A program made the position numbers and the translations under genes. DNA of 64,000 bases from assembly GCF_036880985.1 (NCBI RefSeq), contig NZ_JBAJNO010000009.1:124001-188000 (forward strand), written 5' to 3'. The stretch is from Limibacter armeniacum (GTDB taxonomy: Bacteria; Bacteroidota; Bacteroidia; Cytophagales; Flammeovirgaceae). Shown here piece after piece: positions 26,137-34,456 of the stretch (positions within the stretch are counted from its first letter, which is position 1; each line of letters begins with the position of its first letter). The notes under the pieces are model-generated. The model saw only the letters and a program-made list of their open reading frames with translations, was not told where the DNA came from and ran no database searches.

Positions 26137-27219
26137 ATGGTAAAAGACCTGATTAACGCATTTGATGATTACGATGACTTCCGTAAAAACAAATATTTTG
26201 TTCTTTGCTATGATACCATTCCATCTCAACTCACCATGGAACTCCCATTGAAAGAAAATAAGGAGAATATGGAGTTGGCGATCGAGCTTATCAACCCAGC
26301 ATCGATGAACTTGGAAGTCATATACAAAGTTTGGAACACGGAAGACTCCAATGATGCTACACTGGAAAAAGACTACCCTTATGACTATACTTTCAAGGGA
26401 AAGTCGAATAGCATTATGGTATTGGTAGAATTGAACAACAATGAATTATTTGTCCAATTTCTCTATGATGCTGCAGATAAAGCACTTGAAAAATGGGTAT
26501 TAGAAACTAACCATAAACTTAGGTCACAATTGGGGTTAAGGAAAACACCCATTTTTAAAGTCTTGACAAAAGGAAGGGATAAGTTTGATACAGAGGAAGT
26601 AAAGGCAGATCACTTTGAGATAGACCTTGACAACCTGTATAATGACAGTTTCAAACCTGTGGATAAAATTATACAAACATCTCTTGAGAAGGATAAAGCA
26701 GGCTTGATACTGCTTCATGGCACTCCAGGTACTGGGAAGACTTCTTACATCAAGAGCCTTATCAGTCAACACAAGGAGAAGTCATTTATTTTTGTTCAAA
26801 ATGAGTTCGTACAAGAACTTCTTGACCCTGAGTTTATTTCTTTTTTGCTCAAACACCGGAATGCCATTCTCATTATTGAGGATGCAGAAAAAGTGATTAC
26901 AACCAGAGAGGATTCCAAAGTAAACTCTGTTGTGTCGAACATTCTTCAACTGACTGACGGACTTTTCAGTGACTATCTGAGCATAAAAATTATTTGCACC
27001 TTTAATACCAGTATTGACAAGATAGACAAAGCACTGTTACGAAAAGGAAGGATGATCGCTGATTATGAGTTTGAACCGCTTACCAGTGATAAAACAAATA
27101 AGCTGCTTGACACTTTAGGACATCATTCAGAGAAGGAAGAAATGACATTAGCAGATATCTTCAATTATACAGACAAAGGGTTTGAGCAGGTGGAAAAAGC
27201 CAACAAAATCGGATTTTAA
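26137..27219 (+). CDS. Stand-alone AAA-family ATPase with uncharacterised N-terminal domain
   Basis: A 360-residue protein. Residues 1-165 form a mixed domain that I do not recognise. The AAA domain (about 165-335) has Walker A GTPGTGKTS at 195-203, Walker B AILIIEDAE at 243-251, sensor-1 Asn290 in CTFNT and an arginine-finger-like LLRKGRM at 301-306. The SKVNSVVSNILQLTDGL segment between Walker B and sensor 1 resembles classical AAA proteins such as Bcs1 or the FtsH-like group. No protease, transmembrane or adaptor domain is fused and no partner gene is adjacent. A disaggregase, remodeler or accessory ATPase is possible, but the target is unknown. Confidence 0.85.
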   Translation: MVKDLINAFDDYDDFRKNKYFVLCYDTIPSQLTMELPLKENKENMELAIELINPASMNLEVIYKVWNTEDSNDATLEKDYPYDYTFKGKSNSIMVLVELNNNELFVQFLYDAADKALEKWVLETNHKLRSQLGLRKTPIFKVLTKGRDKFDTEEVKADHFEIDLDNLYNDSFKPVDKIIQTSLEKDKAGLILLHGTPGTGKTSYIKSLISQHKEKSFIFVQNEFVQELLDPEFISFLLKHRNAILIIEDAEKVITTREDSKVNSVVSNILQLTDGLFSDYLSIKIICTFNTSIDKIDKALLRKGRMIADYEFEPLTSDKTNKLLDTLGHHSEKEEMTLADIFNYTDKGFEQVEKANKIGF

Positions 27220-27755
27220 CTTGTATAACAACTCCTACACCCACCTTTGATCTTACAAAAGCATCTTCTATAAAATCACTATTGCAGTCAGGGCTTAAGT
27301 ACTCTGACTGCATACTTATATTCGCCTTCTTTCTCTCTAAGCCAAAACACTCCTCTTCCTCAATACATCGTGATAGTTAGAAACAGCTCTTTTCCTATAA
27401 AAGCTAGATGATAACCGAACATTTAAGTATTCATTCCAAAAATTTCTTCAAAAAAAGTTTCCTAGCATAAAAAGCTGATTCATTCTTATTGAATAAACCT
27501 TCTATTCAAATAGTTAACACTTAAGTATTGATAATCAATTATTTATATAACGAATTAGTTAAGTATTAACATTACACTTAAATGAGTAAATATTCATTAT
27601 TCAAACTTATCTACATATAATATTTTATACTGATATTGTGCGTTTATAAAGAATTAATATAGATTTACACAGAACTCAACAAAATATTTCAACTATAATT
27701 AAATCTTATTAACAAACTTTTAATATCCAGTTCAATTCAACAAATCATATTATTT
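27220..27755. other. AT-rich leader upstream of the TonB-dependent receptor
   Basis: This 536-base region has no gene. A 9-bp inverted repeat TGCAGTCAG/CTGACTGCA (27283-27312) lies just after the AAA gene and may weakly terminate it, but no T-run follows. The last 300 bases are extremely AT-rich. They presumably hold the receptor's promoter, although no consensus -7 element was found. Confidence 0.5.
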
Positions 27756-30560
27756 ATGAAACAAATCATTGCACTTTTTATTACCACCTTTTTATTGGGA
27801 ATAGGCAGCTTATATGCTCAAGAACGTGTTGTCAAAGGTACAATACTTGGAGATGACCAACTACCGCTAGTTGGAGCCACAATTATGGAAAAAGGCACCA
27901 ACAATGGTACAACCACAGACGTAAACGGTCTCTATACAATTAAAGTTAAAGGAGATGCTATACTTGTTGTCCGTTATATCGGATTCAAGGAGACTGAGAT
28001 CAACTTGGGCACAGCCAAAAGTTTCGATGTAACAATGGAATTGGATCAACTAGAAGAAGTTGTTATTGTAGGTACCAGAGGTGCTCCAAGAAGTGACGCT
28101 GACACCCCTGTCCCAGTTGATGTAGTGGGAACAAAAGAACTAGCACAAACTGGTCAGCTTACTTTTGACAAGGCACTGCAATACAAAATACCATCATTTA
28201 ACACGGTTCAAACTCCTGTAAATGATGCAACTTCACTACTTGACCCATATGAAATCCGTAATATGGGGCCATCCAGAACACTGATTCTGATCAATGGCAA
28301 GAGAAAAAACCTTAGTTCGCTGCTTTACACCCAAACAGCACCAGGACGTGGTGAAACGGGTGCTGATATCTCAGCTATCTCAACTTCTGCGATCAAGCGT
28401 GTAGAAATCCTAAGAGATGGTGCTTCAGCTCAATACGGTTCTGATGCCATCGCTGGTGTAATGAACATTATTCTGAAAGATGACGCTGACTACGGCTCAA
28501 TTCAGCTGAACACTGGCATTACCTCAGAAGGTGATGGTGAATCATTTGGCTTGGCTCTAAACAATGGCATCAACCTAAAAGACAAAGGTTTTTTGAACTA
28601 TACAATTGACCTTTCAAAGGTTTACTTGGCTAACCGCCCAGGTACTGTAAATGCTGAAGGTGATGCATTTGACTTTGAAGCTGATCTGGCAACAGTTGAG
28701 GAATTCCTTTCTAGAAAACCCGATGCAGGTAATATCAATGGTTCTCCTGAGACTACTGCAGCCAAGTTCTTGGTTAACGGTGGTGTTAATTTGAATGCTA
28801 GCTCACAACTTTACTTTAATGCGGCTTATGTTTACAAGAAAGTAAACAGCTTTGCTAACTACCGTACGCCTTATTGGAGAACAGTAGCAGATATGCCATA
28901 CTTGGCTGATTTCTTCCCTGCCCCAGGTACGCCAAACGGCTATGATGGCTATGTACCTACTTTTGAAGGTGAACTGAATGACTACAATGCAACAGTTGGT
29001 TTCAAGGGACAAACAAATGGCTGGAACCACGATGTCAGCCTAACAGCAGGCGGTAACTCACAAGTCTATACAGTAAGTAATTCTCACAACCGAAATAAGG
29101 TGCTTGCACCTGCAACTTGGGTAGATGAAAATAACAACAATGTTGTGGATGATGGAGAGGTTACCCAAGATAATCAATTATATAGAGAGAATAGTCCTGT
29201 AACTTTTGATGTAGGGGGAACTGCATTTAACCATTTGGTAGGAAACTTGGATATATCAAAAAGAGTGGTTCCAAGTTTAAGTATTGGTTTTGGTGCAGAA
29301 TTCAGAACAGAGGTTTTCACAGTGATCGAAGGGATTCTAGCTTCGTACGATGGTGGTGGTGCTGACTCATTTGCCGGTAATACACCAGAGAACTCAGGCG
29401 CTTTCAACCGCTATAACTTGGGTGGTTATTTTGACTTGGCTTGGGACATCACTGACAACTTCCTAGTTAATGGTACCATCAGAGGTGAAAACTATAGTGA
29501 CTTCGGTAACACATTTGTATGGAAGCTTAGCTCTAGGTACAAAATGATGGATGACAAGATGACAATCAGAGCCTCTGCCTCAACTGGATTTAGAGCACCT
29601 ACTCTACATCAGATCTACACCCAGAAAGCACAGTATTCATTTGTACCTGGTCAAGGTATCCAAGTTGGAGGTTTAGTAAACAACGTTTCACCTCAAGCTA
29701 GTCTTTTGGGTATTCCTCAGTTAAAAGCTGAAAAATCGACCAACCTGACAGCTGGTTTGGGCTTTAAGCCTAACAGTAATTTCAGTGTGACACTCGACTA
29801 CTACAACATTGCGGTTGAAGACCGTATTGTATTGAGTACGGAGATCTCAGGTACTGAAGCAGGTGACACACCTCTTGATCAAGTGCTAGAAGACAATAAT
29901 ATGAGTGACGTAAGCTTCTTTGTAAATGCTATTGACACAAGAACTTCAGGTATTGACTTTGTAGCAAGCTACAGAGACCTTCCATTGGGTACAGGCTTTA
30001 TTGGGTTGAACCTTTCAGGTAACTATACTATCCAAAACGAAAGAGAAGGTGAAGTAAAAAACCCTAAGCTTGTAGAGGATGCAGGACAATCAGTTGTAAA
30101 CGCTACTCAGGAAGCATTATTCTTTACTTCAAGACCAAAAACAAAATGGATATTCGGTGTTGACTATAGTATCAGCAAGTTCAATGTAGCAGTCAACAAT
30201 ACTTACTTCGGTAAAACAACCTTTAAGCAGCAAGGTCTGGATGAAAATCTGAGAACTGAGTTTACCCCTAAAATTGTAACTGATTTGTCTGTTACTTACA
30301 ATGCTACTGAGAAGTTGACAATCGCTGCCAACATCAATAACATCCTGAATGTATTGCCAGAATGGAAATTTGTTGCAGAAAACGAGGAAGGCCAAAAGCT
30401 GATGGATAGCAAGGAAGTGACAGCTTCAGGTCTTACTCCAATTGAAGATCAGTCAAACCTGATCACATTTAACCAACGTTACTCTCAAATGACTTATGAT
30501 GGTTCACACTTCAGTCAGTTAGGTACACTATTTAACTTGTCTGTGAATTACAAATTCTAA
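27756..30560 (+). CDS. TonB-dependent outer-membrane receptor with CarboxypepD_reg-like N-terminus
   Basis: A 934-residue receptor. The signal peptide ends at LYAQ (residue 21). A carboxypeptidase-regulatory-like beta domain (about 24-95: VVKGTILGDDQLPLVGATI) precedes the plug domain (about 105-235) with LILINGKRKN, VEILRDGASAQYGSDAIAGVMNIILK. A 22-strand barrel fills the rest and ends in the usual aromatic residue (VNYKF). An extracellular loop holds an EF-hand-like calcium loop at 457-468. No SusD-like partner follows, so iron-complex or other small-molecule uptake is more likely than polysaccharide uptake. The ligand is unknown. It is monocistronic. Confidence 0.93.
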   Translation: MKQIIALFITTFLLGIGSLYAQERVVKGTILGDDQLPLVGATIMEKGTNNGTTTDVNGLYTIKVKGDAILVVRYIGFKETEINLGTAKSFDVTMELDQLEEVVIVGTRGAPRSDADTPVPVDVVGTKELAQTGQLTFDKALQYKIPSFNTVQTPVNDATSLLDPYEIRNMGPSRTLILINGKRKNLSSLLYTQTAPGRGETGADISAISTSAIKRVEILRDGASAQYGSDAIAGVMNIILKDDADYGSIQLNTGITSEGDGESFGLALNNGINLKDKGFLNYTIDLSKVYLANRPGTVNAEGDAFDFEADLATVEEFLSRKPDAGNINGSPETTAAKFLVNGGVNLNASSQLYFNAAYVYKKVNSFANYRTPYWRTVADMPYLADFFPAPGTPNGYDGYVPTFEGELNDYNATVGFKGQTNGWNHDVSLTAGGNSQVYTVSNSHNRNKVLAPATWVDENNNNVVDDGEVTQDNQLYRENSPVTFDVGGTAFNHLVGNLDISKRVVPSLSIGFGAEFRTEVFTVIEGILASYDGGGADSFAGNTPENSGAFNRYNLGGYFDLAWDITDNFLVNGTIRGENYSDFGNTFVWKLSSRYKMMDDKMTIRASASTGFRAPTLHQIYTQKAQYSFVPGQGIQVGGLVNNVSPQASLLGIPQLKAEKSTNLTAGLGFKPNSNFSVTLDYYNIAVEDRIVLSTEISGTEAGDTPLDQVLEDNNMSDVSFFVNAIDTRTSGIDFVASYRDLPLGTGFIGLNLSGNYTIQNEREGEVKNPKLVEDAGQSVVNATQEALFFTSRPKTKWIFGVDYSISKFNVAVNNTYFGKTTFKQQGLDENLRTEFTPKIVTDLSVTYNATEKLTIAANINNILNVLPEWKFVAENEEGQKLMDSKEVTASGLTPIEDQSNLITFNQRYSQMTYDGSHFSQLGTLFNLSVNYKF

Positions 30561-30591
30561 TCTATCTATCTTTTTATTTCAATATACTTCG

Positions 30592-30621
30592 AGGCTGTCT
30601 CTAAAGGGACAGCCTTTTTTT
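30592..30621 (+). terminator. Terminator after the TonB-dependent receptor
   Basis: An 8-bp stem AGGCTGTC/GACAGCCT with a short loop is followed by seven T. Confidence 0.88.
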
Positions 30622-30743
30622 ATTATCAAAAGCACATCCCTGCTTAAAATCATCCTTTTCTATTGATCCTCATCAACTTAACTTCAAGTTAAAACGTCTA
30701 CATTACACTTATACAAATAACTACAAATTAAACCTTTACTGCT

Positions 30744-30893
30744 ATGACAAAAGAAAATCTGTATGCATTAGTGATGTTTATTATCTTATTCCTGCTTTTG
30801 GGGTTTTCAAATCTCAGTCAGTTTAAAGATACCCCTACAGGTGCTGATTCCGACAATACAGAAAATGTTCTGAAGCAATCAGACTTCGAGTAG
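30744..30893 (+). CDS. Putative small single-pass membrane protein (49 aa)
   Basis: This short frame from ATG to TAG encodes a lysine-containing start, one strongly hydrophobic helix (about residues 6-21, ALVMFIILFLLLGF) and an acidic polar tail. The helix-plus-tail layout and its isolation between terminated units suggest a genuine small membrane protein, but homology cannot be judged by eye. It precedes the ActF paralogue by about 350 bases. A role as a small respiratory-chain subunit is only speculation. Confidence 0.42.
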   Translation: MTKENLYALVMFIILFLLLGFSNLSQFKDTPTGADSDNTENVLKQSDFE

Positions 30894-31239
30894 CTGATAC
30901 AACATAAAATGATTGCTTTGATTTATACAAAACAAAATAGCATAAATAAGCATGAGCATTTTCTTCAAAAAGAAAGTGGTCCTTTGTACGAATGTGCCTA
31001 TTTAATCACCAACAAGACATTGCCCTCATTTAGGACTGTATAGTTTCATCCTATTTTTTGAGGGGCAATTACTAATCGACCTCCCTTCCCTATTCCCTCT
31101 AGCCAACCTTTTAAAAATCAGATTTTTCCTATAAATGGAAAAGATCATTGTAAATATGTGTTGTAGAATTATATATTATCAATAGCACACTGATTACAGG
31201 CGTAAGTCTGCATAATTCCCAACCCAAAAACTGCAACTT
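30894..31239. other. Intergenic region upstream of the ActF paralogue
   Basis: This 346-base AT-rich stretch contains a 44-codon frame from 30909 without recognisable features. It is not called. No promoter consensus or RNA is identified. Confidence 0.4.
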
Positions 31240-32571
31240 ATGGATGAACACACACACACTCCTGTCGATGTAAAGGAAAATTTTGTACTAACCCCTGCCC
31301 TCAAAGGATTAATCGCAAGACTGGCCATTATTGGTGGTATCGTAACAGTTGTTGGACTGATCATTATCCTTTTGGGAGGTGTAGAGGGGATTTTTCACAC
31401 TGGGGGTCATGATGCAGCACATGGAGCTGCGGGCAGTCACGGAGGAGAACATGCAGGCGAACATCATGCTGTATTCCACTGGACTGATATCATCAAATCC
31501 AACCTTTGGACCAATACAGTGTTCTTCTTAGGAATGTCCTTGCTCGGGTTTTTCTTTTTTGCTGTTCAATATGCAGCTAATTCGGGGTGGTCAGTTCCTA
31601 TTGTCCGCGTCATGATGGCATTTGGAAGATATGTACCTATAATGGGTATACTGCTGTTTCTCATTTTCCTTTGGGGAAACCACCAGATTTTCCACTGGAC
31701 ACATGGCTACCTATATGAAAAAGGAAATCCAGATTTTGATCCAATTCTCTATAATAAACGAGGCTTTCTCAATATTCCCTTCTACCTGATCAGGATGGTT
31801 TTCTTTGTTGGCGTTTGGACCCTGTTCTGGTGGATGCTTAACAAAATCACTGTCAATGAAGATCAGCATATAGACTCTGTAGTGCACTTCAGAAGGTCAC
31901 AACGGATCTCTGTTGCTTTTCTCATATTCTTTGGTGTATCTGAATCCATTGCCTCTTGGGATTGGATAATGTCGATAGACCCACACTGGTTCTCTACCTT
32001 GTTTGGGTGGTATTGCTTATCCAGCTGGTTGGTAGCAGCACTCTGTGCCATGACCTTTATTACGATTATGCTTCAGCAGCGAGGATACCTCAAGATCGTC
32101 AATGAAAACCATTTGCATGATTTAGGCAAATACATCTTTGGTTTCTCCATCTTCTGGTCATACCTATTTATTTCACAGTTCTTGTTGATCTATTACGCCA
32201 ACATGCCTGAAGAAACTATTTATTTTGTAGATAGATTGGGCAACCCTGATTATAAAGGACTTTTCTTCTTCATGCTGTTCCTAAACTTCCTGTTCCCTCT
32301 GCTGGCACTGATGACAAGAGATGCCAAACGGAAAAAGACTTTCCTAAAAGTTATCTGCCCAATTGTATTTATTGGACACTGGCTGGACTTCTATTTATTG
32401 ATCACACCAGGTACACTTAAATCCATGGGTGGTATGAGCCTATTTGCCGTAGGAGTTGGCTTGGTATTTTTGGCAGGTTTTGCTTTTACAGTATTCAAAG
32501 GGTTAACCAAACATTCTCTGATTCCTGTAAACCATCCACTACTAGACGAAGCGATTAATCATCACACTTGA
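31240..32571 (+). CDS. ActF-like membrane subunit of alternative complex III (quinol:cytochrome c oxidoreductase)
   Basis: A 443-residue membrane protein with about ten transmembrane helices and a His/Gly-rich insertion at about 53-78. Landmarks of ActF-type subunits are FRRSQRISVAFLIFFGVSES, SWDWIMSIDPHWFSTLFGWY, GKYIFGFSIFWSYLFISQF and the GHWLDFYLLI segment. ActF and ActC are NrfD-like quinol-interacting membrane subunits of a complex that passes electrons to cytochrome c or an oxidase. The usual cluster (actA-E, cox genes) is absent here, so this is an unlinked copy. Whether it joins the main complex or a variant one is unknown. Confidence 0.88.
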   Translation: MDEHTHTPVDVKENFVLTPALKGLIARLAIIGGIVTVVGLIIILLGGVEGIFHTGGHDAAHGAAGSHGGEHAGEHHAVFHWTDIIKSNLWTNTVFFLGMSLLGFFFFAVQYAANSGWSVPIVRVMMAFGRYVPIMGILLFLIFLWGNHQIFHWTHGYLYEKGNPDFDPILYNKRGFLNIPFYLIRMVFFVGVWTLFWWMLNKITVNEDQHIDSVVHFRRSQRISVAFLIFFGVSESIASWDWIMSIDPHWFSTLFGWYCLSSWLVAALCAMTFITIMLQQRGYLKIVNENHLHDLGKYIFGFSIFWSYLFISQFLLIYYANMPEETIYFVDRLGNPDYKGLFFFMLFLNFLFPLLALMTRDAKRKKTFLKVICPIVFIGHWLDFYLLITPGTLKSMGGMSLFAVGVGLVFLAGFAFTVFKGLTKHSLIPVNHPLLDEAINHHT

Positions 32572-32599
32572 TAAGCACCATTTCAGGTTACACAATATA

Positions 32600-32633
32600 A
32601 AGGTCAGGTACGTAAGTACCTGACCTTCTTTTA
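32600..32633 (+). terminator. Terminator after the ActF-like gene
   Basis: A 12-bp perfect stem AAGGTCAGGTAC/GTACCTGACCTT with a 4-base loop is followed by a T-rich tail. Confidence 0.9.
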
Positions 32634-32831
32634 TTCCTTTCATCGCCTTAGTAAAAGTCATTACAAGATCATTTTATCAATATTGAGTAAAATTTGTTAT
32701 CCTTTTAAAGTTCAACTTAATTTATTGTTTGAATTTCAAAAGGGAGATCAGATCAGGCCTATGTCCATTCTTAATGAAAGGACTCCTATTTCCCTTTAAG
32801 CTTAAGTCTAAAATCTTGTATCTTATATATC

Positions 32832-34226
32832 ATGGCAAAAAAGGTGAAAACGGCATATCTCTGTCAGAACTGTGGTTTTGAATCTGCCAAATGGCAAGGA
32901 AAGTGCCCTTCATGCAACGAGTGGAACACATTTGTAGAAGAAATCCTTCAGGACAAAAATGCCGCTCCACAAAAGGGAAGCTGGCAACCCACAAGCAGTA
33001 GTGAACCTGCAAAAAAAGTGGCAAACAAACCTGTAGCCATCAAGGAAATATCCTACAAAGAAGAAAACAGGATTGTCACAACAGATCAGGAACTCAACAG
33101 GGTATTGGGTGGAGGCATTATGCCTGGCTCTGTTGTACTGATAGGTGGTGAACCCGGTATCGGTAAATCCACACTGATGTTACAGATTGCCCTTACCCTC
33201 AACAAGCAGAAGGTGTTGTATGTATCAGGTGAGGAAAGCGACCAGCAGATCAAACAAAGGGCAGAAAGAATCCCATTTGTTTCTGAGCAGTGCTTTATCC
33301 TGACAGAAACAAACACTCAGAATATTTTTCAGCAGACTGAACAGCTCAAGCCAGATGTTGTCGTAATTGACTCCATCCAAACCCTTTCCTCTTCTTTTCT
33401 GGAGGCGGCGGCAGGAAGTGTCTCCCAAGTGAAAGAGTGTACAGCTGAGCTGATTCGTTTTGCCAAAGAAACAGGAACACCGGTTTTTATGATTGGTCAC
33501 ATCACCAAGGATGGTAATATTGCTGGACCAAAAGTACTCGAACATATGGTAGATACTGTACTTCAATTTGAGGGAGATCGCCATATGGCATACCGTATTC
33601 TAAGAACCAACAAGAACAGGTTTGGCTCAACATCAGAGTTAGGGATTTATGAGATGCAGTCTTCGGGACTTCGGGAAGTAAATAATCCGTCAGAGATACT
33701 TCTTTCACAAAGGGATGAAGCTTTAAGTGGCATTGCCATCGGAACTGTCATGGAAGGTAACCGTCCGCTGCTGGTGGAGGTACAATCATTGGTTACCCCA
33801 TCGGTATATGGCAACCCTCAAAGAAACAGCAATGGTTTTGACACCAAACGCTTGAATATGCTTTTGGCGGTTCTGGAAAAAAGAGGTGGATTCAGGCTCA
33901 ATTTCTCTGATGTATTTCTGAACATCACAGGTGGTTTACGGGTAGAAGACCCTTCCATCGATTTGGCAATCTGTGCATCCATGATTTCCTCTCATGAAGA
34001 CTGGTCTTTGGAAAATGACATCTGCTTTGCTGCTGAAGTGGGCTTGGGAGGTGAAATCAGGGCTGTCAGCCGAATTGAAAACAGAATTTCAGAAGCTGAA
34101 AAGCTAGGTTTCAAGCATATATTTGTTTCGAAATACAACCTGAAAGGACTGGAATTAGATCATTATAAAATCAAGGTTCATCCAGTAGCTAGGTTAGATG
34201 AACTTACTGAAAGCCTATTTTCTTGA
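32832..34226 (+). CDS. radA: DNA repair protein RadA
   Basis: A 464-residue RecA-like protein that drives branch migration in recombinational repair. The N-terminal zinc finger uses Cys11, Cys14, Cys25 and Cys28. The RecA core has Walker A GGEPGIGKSTLM and Walker B VVVIDSIQTL, followed by the RadA-specific KNRFGS motif. The C-terminal Lon-protease-like domain (about 275-464: GFRLNFSDVFLNITGG, DPSIDLAICASM) lacks protease activity in the family. The length is standard. It is a single gene, followed by a hairpin. Confidence 0.97.
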   Translation: MAKKVKTAYLCQNCGFESAKWQGKCPSCNEWNTFVEEILQDKNAAPQKGSWQPTSSSEPAKKVANKPVAIKEISYKEENRIVTTDQELNRVLGGGIMPGSVVLIGGEPGIGKSTLMLQIALTLNKQKVLYVSGEESDQQIKQRAERIPFVSEQCFILTETNTQNIFQQTEQLKPDVVVIDSIQTLSSSFLEAAAGSVSQVKECTAELIRFAKETGTPVFMIGHITKDGNIAGPKVLEHMVDTVLQFEGDRHMAYRILRTNKNRFGSTSELGIYEMQSSGLREVNNPSEILLSQRDEALSGIAIGTVMEGNRPLLVEVQSLVTPSVYGNPQRNSNGFDTKRLNMLLAVLEKRGGFRLNFSDVFLNITGGLRVEDPSIDLAICASMISSHEDWSLENDICFAAEVGLGGEIRAVSRIENRISEAEKLGFKHIFVSKYNLKGLELDHYKIKVHPVARLDELTESLFS

Positions 34227-34263
34227 GATAAAATTACTCAGCAATAACTTTCGTCTTTACAGG

Positions 34264-34310
34264 AGGGCTTAAGGGAATGTATTACAAATACCTTTTCTTA
34301 AGCCCTCTTT
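34264..34310 (+). terminator. Probable terminator after radA
   Basis: A 10-bp stem AGGGCTTAAG/CTTAAGCCCT with a 23-base loop is followed by a short pyrimidine tail. Confidence 0.6.
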
Positions 34311-34401
34311 GGCTCAACACCTGTAGCTCTATTTATTGCGGCATATGATTTGAGTGAAATCCCTTCATTAAAATTGCACTTTTTCAATCAGGATATTTTT
34401 A

Positions 34402-34409
34402 TACTTTTG
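34402..34409 (+). promoter_or_regulatory. Candidate -7 element for the second PorE-like gene
   Basis: TACTTTTG matches TAnnTTTG and would give a leader of about 41 bases. The nearest upstream TTG is 25 bases away, longer than consensus. Confidence 0.4.
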
Positions 34410-34456
34410 AATAAATACTTGCAATTACAACATTTACTATCTGATTCTTATATTCA

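Noticed and set aside
30909-31043. 44-codon frame between the small membrane protein and the ActF gene
   Set aside because: Short, no signal or helix, no conserved pattern; not distinguishable from chance.
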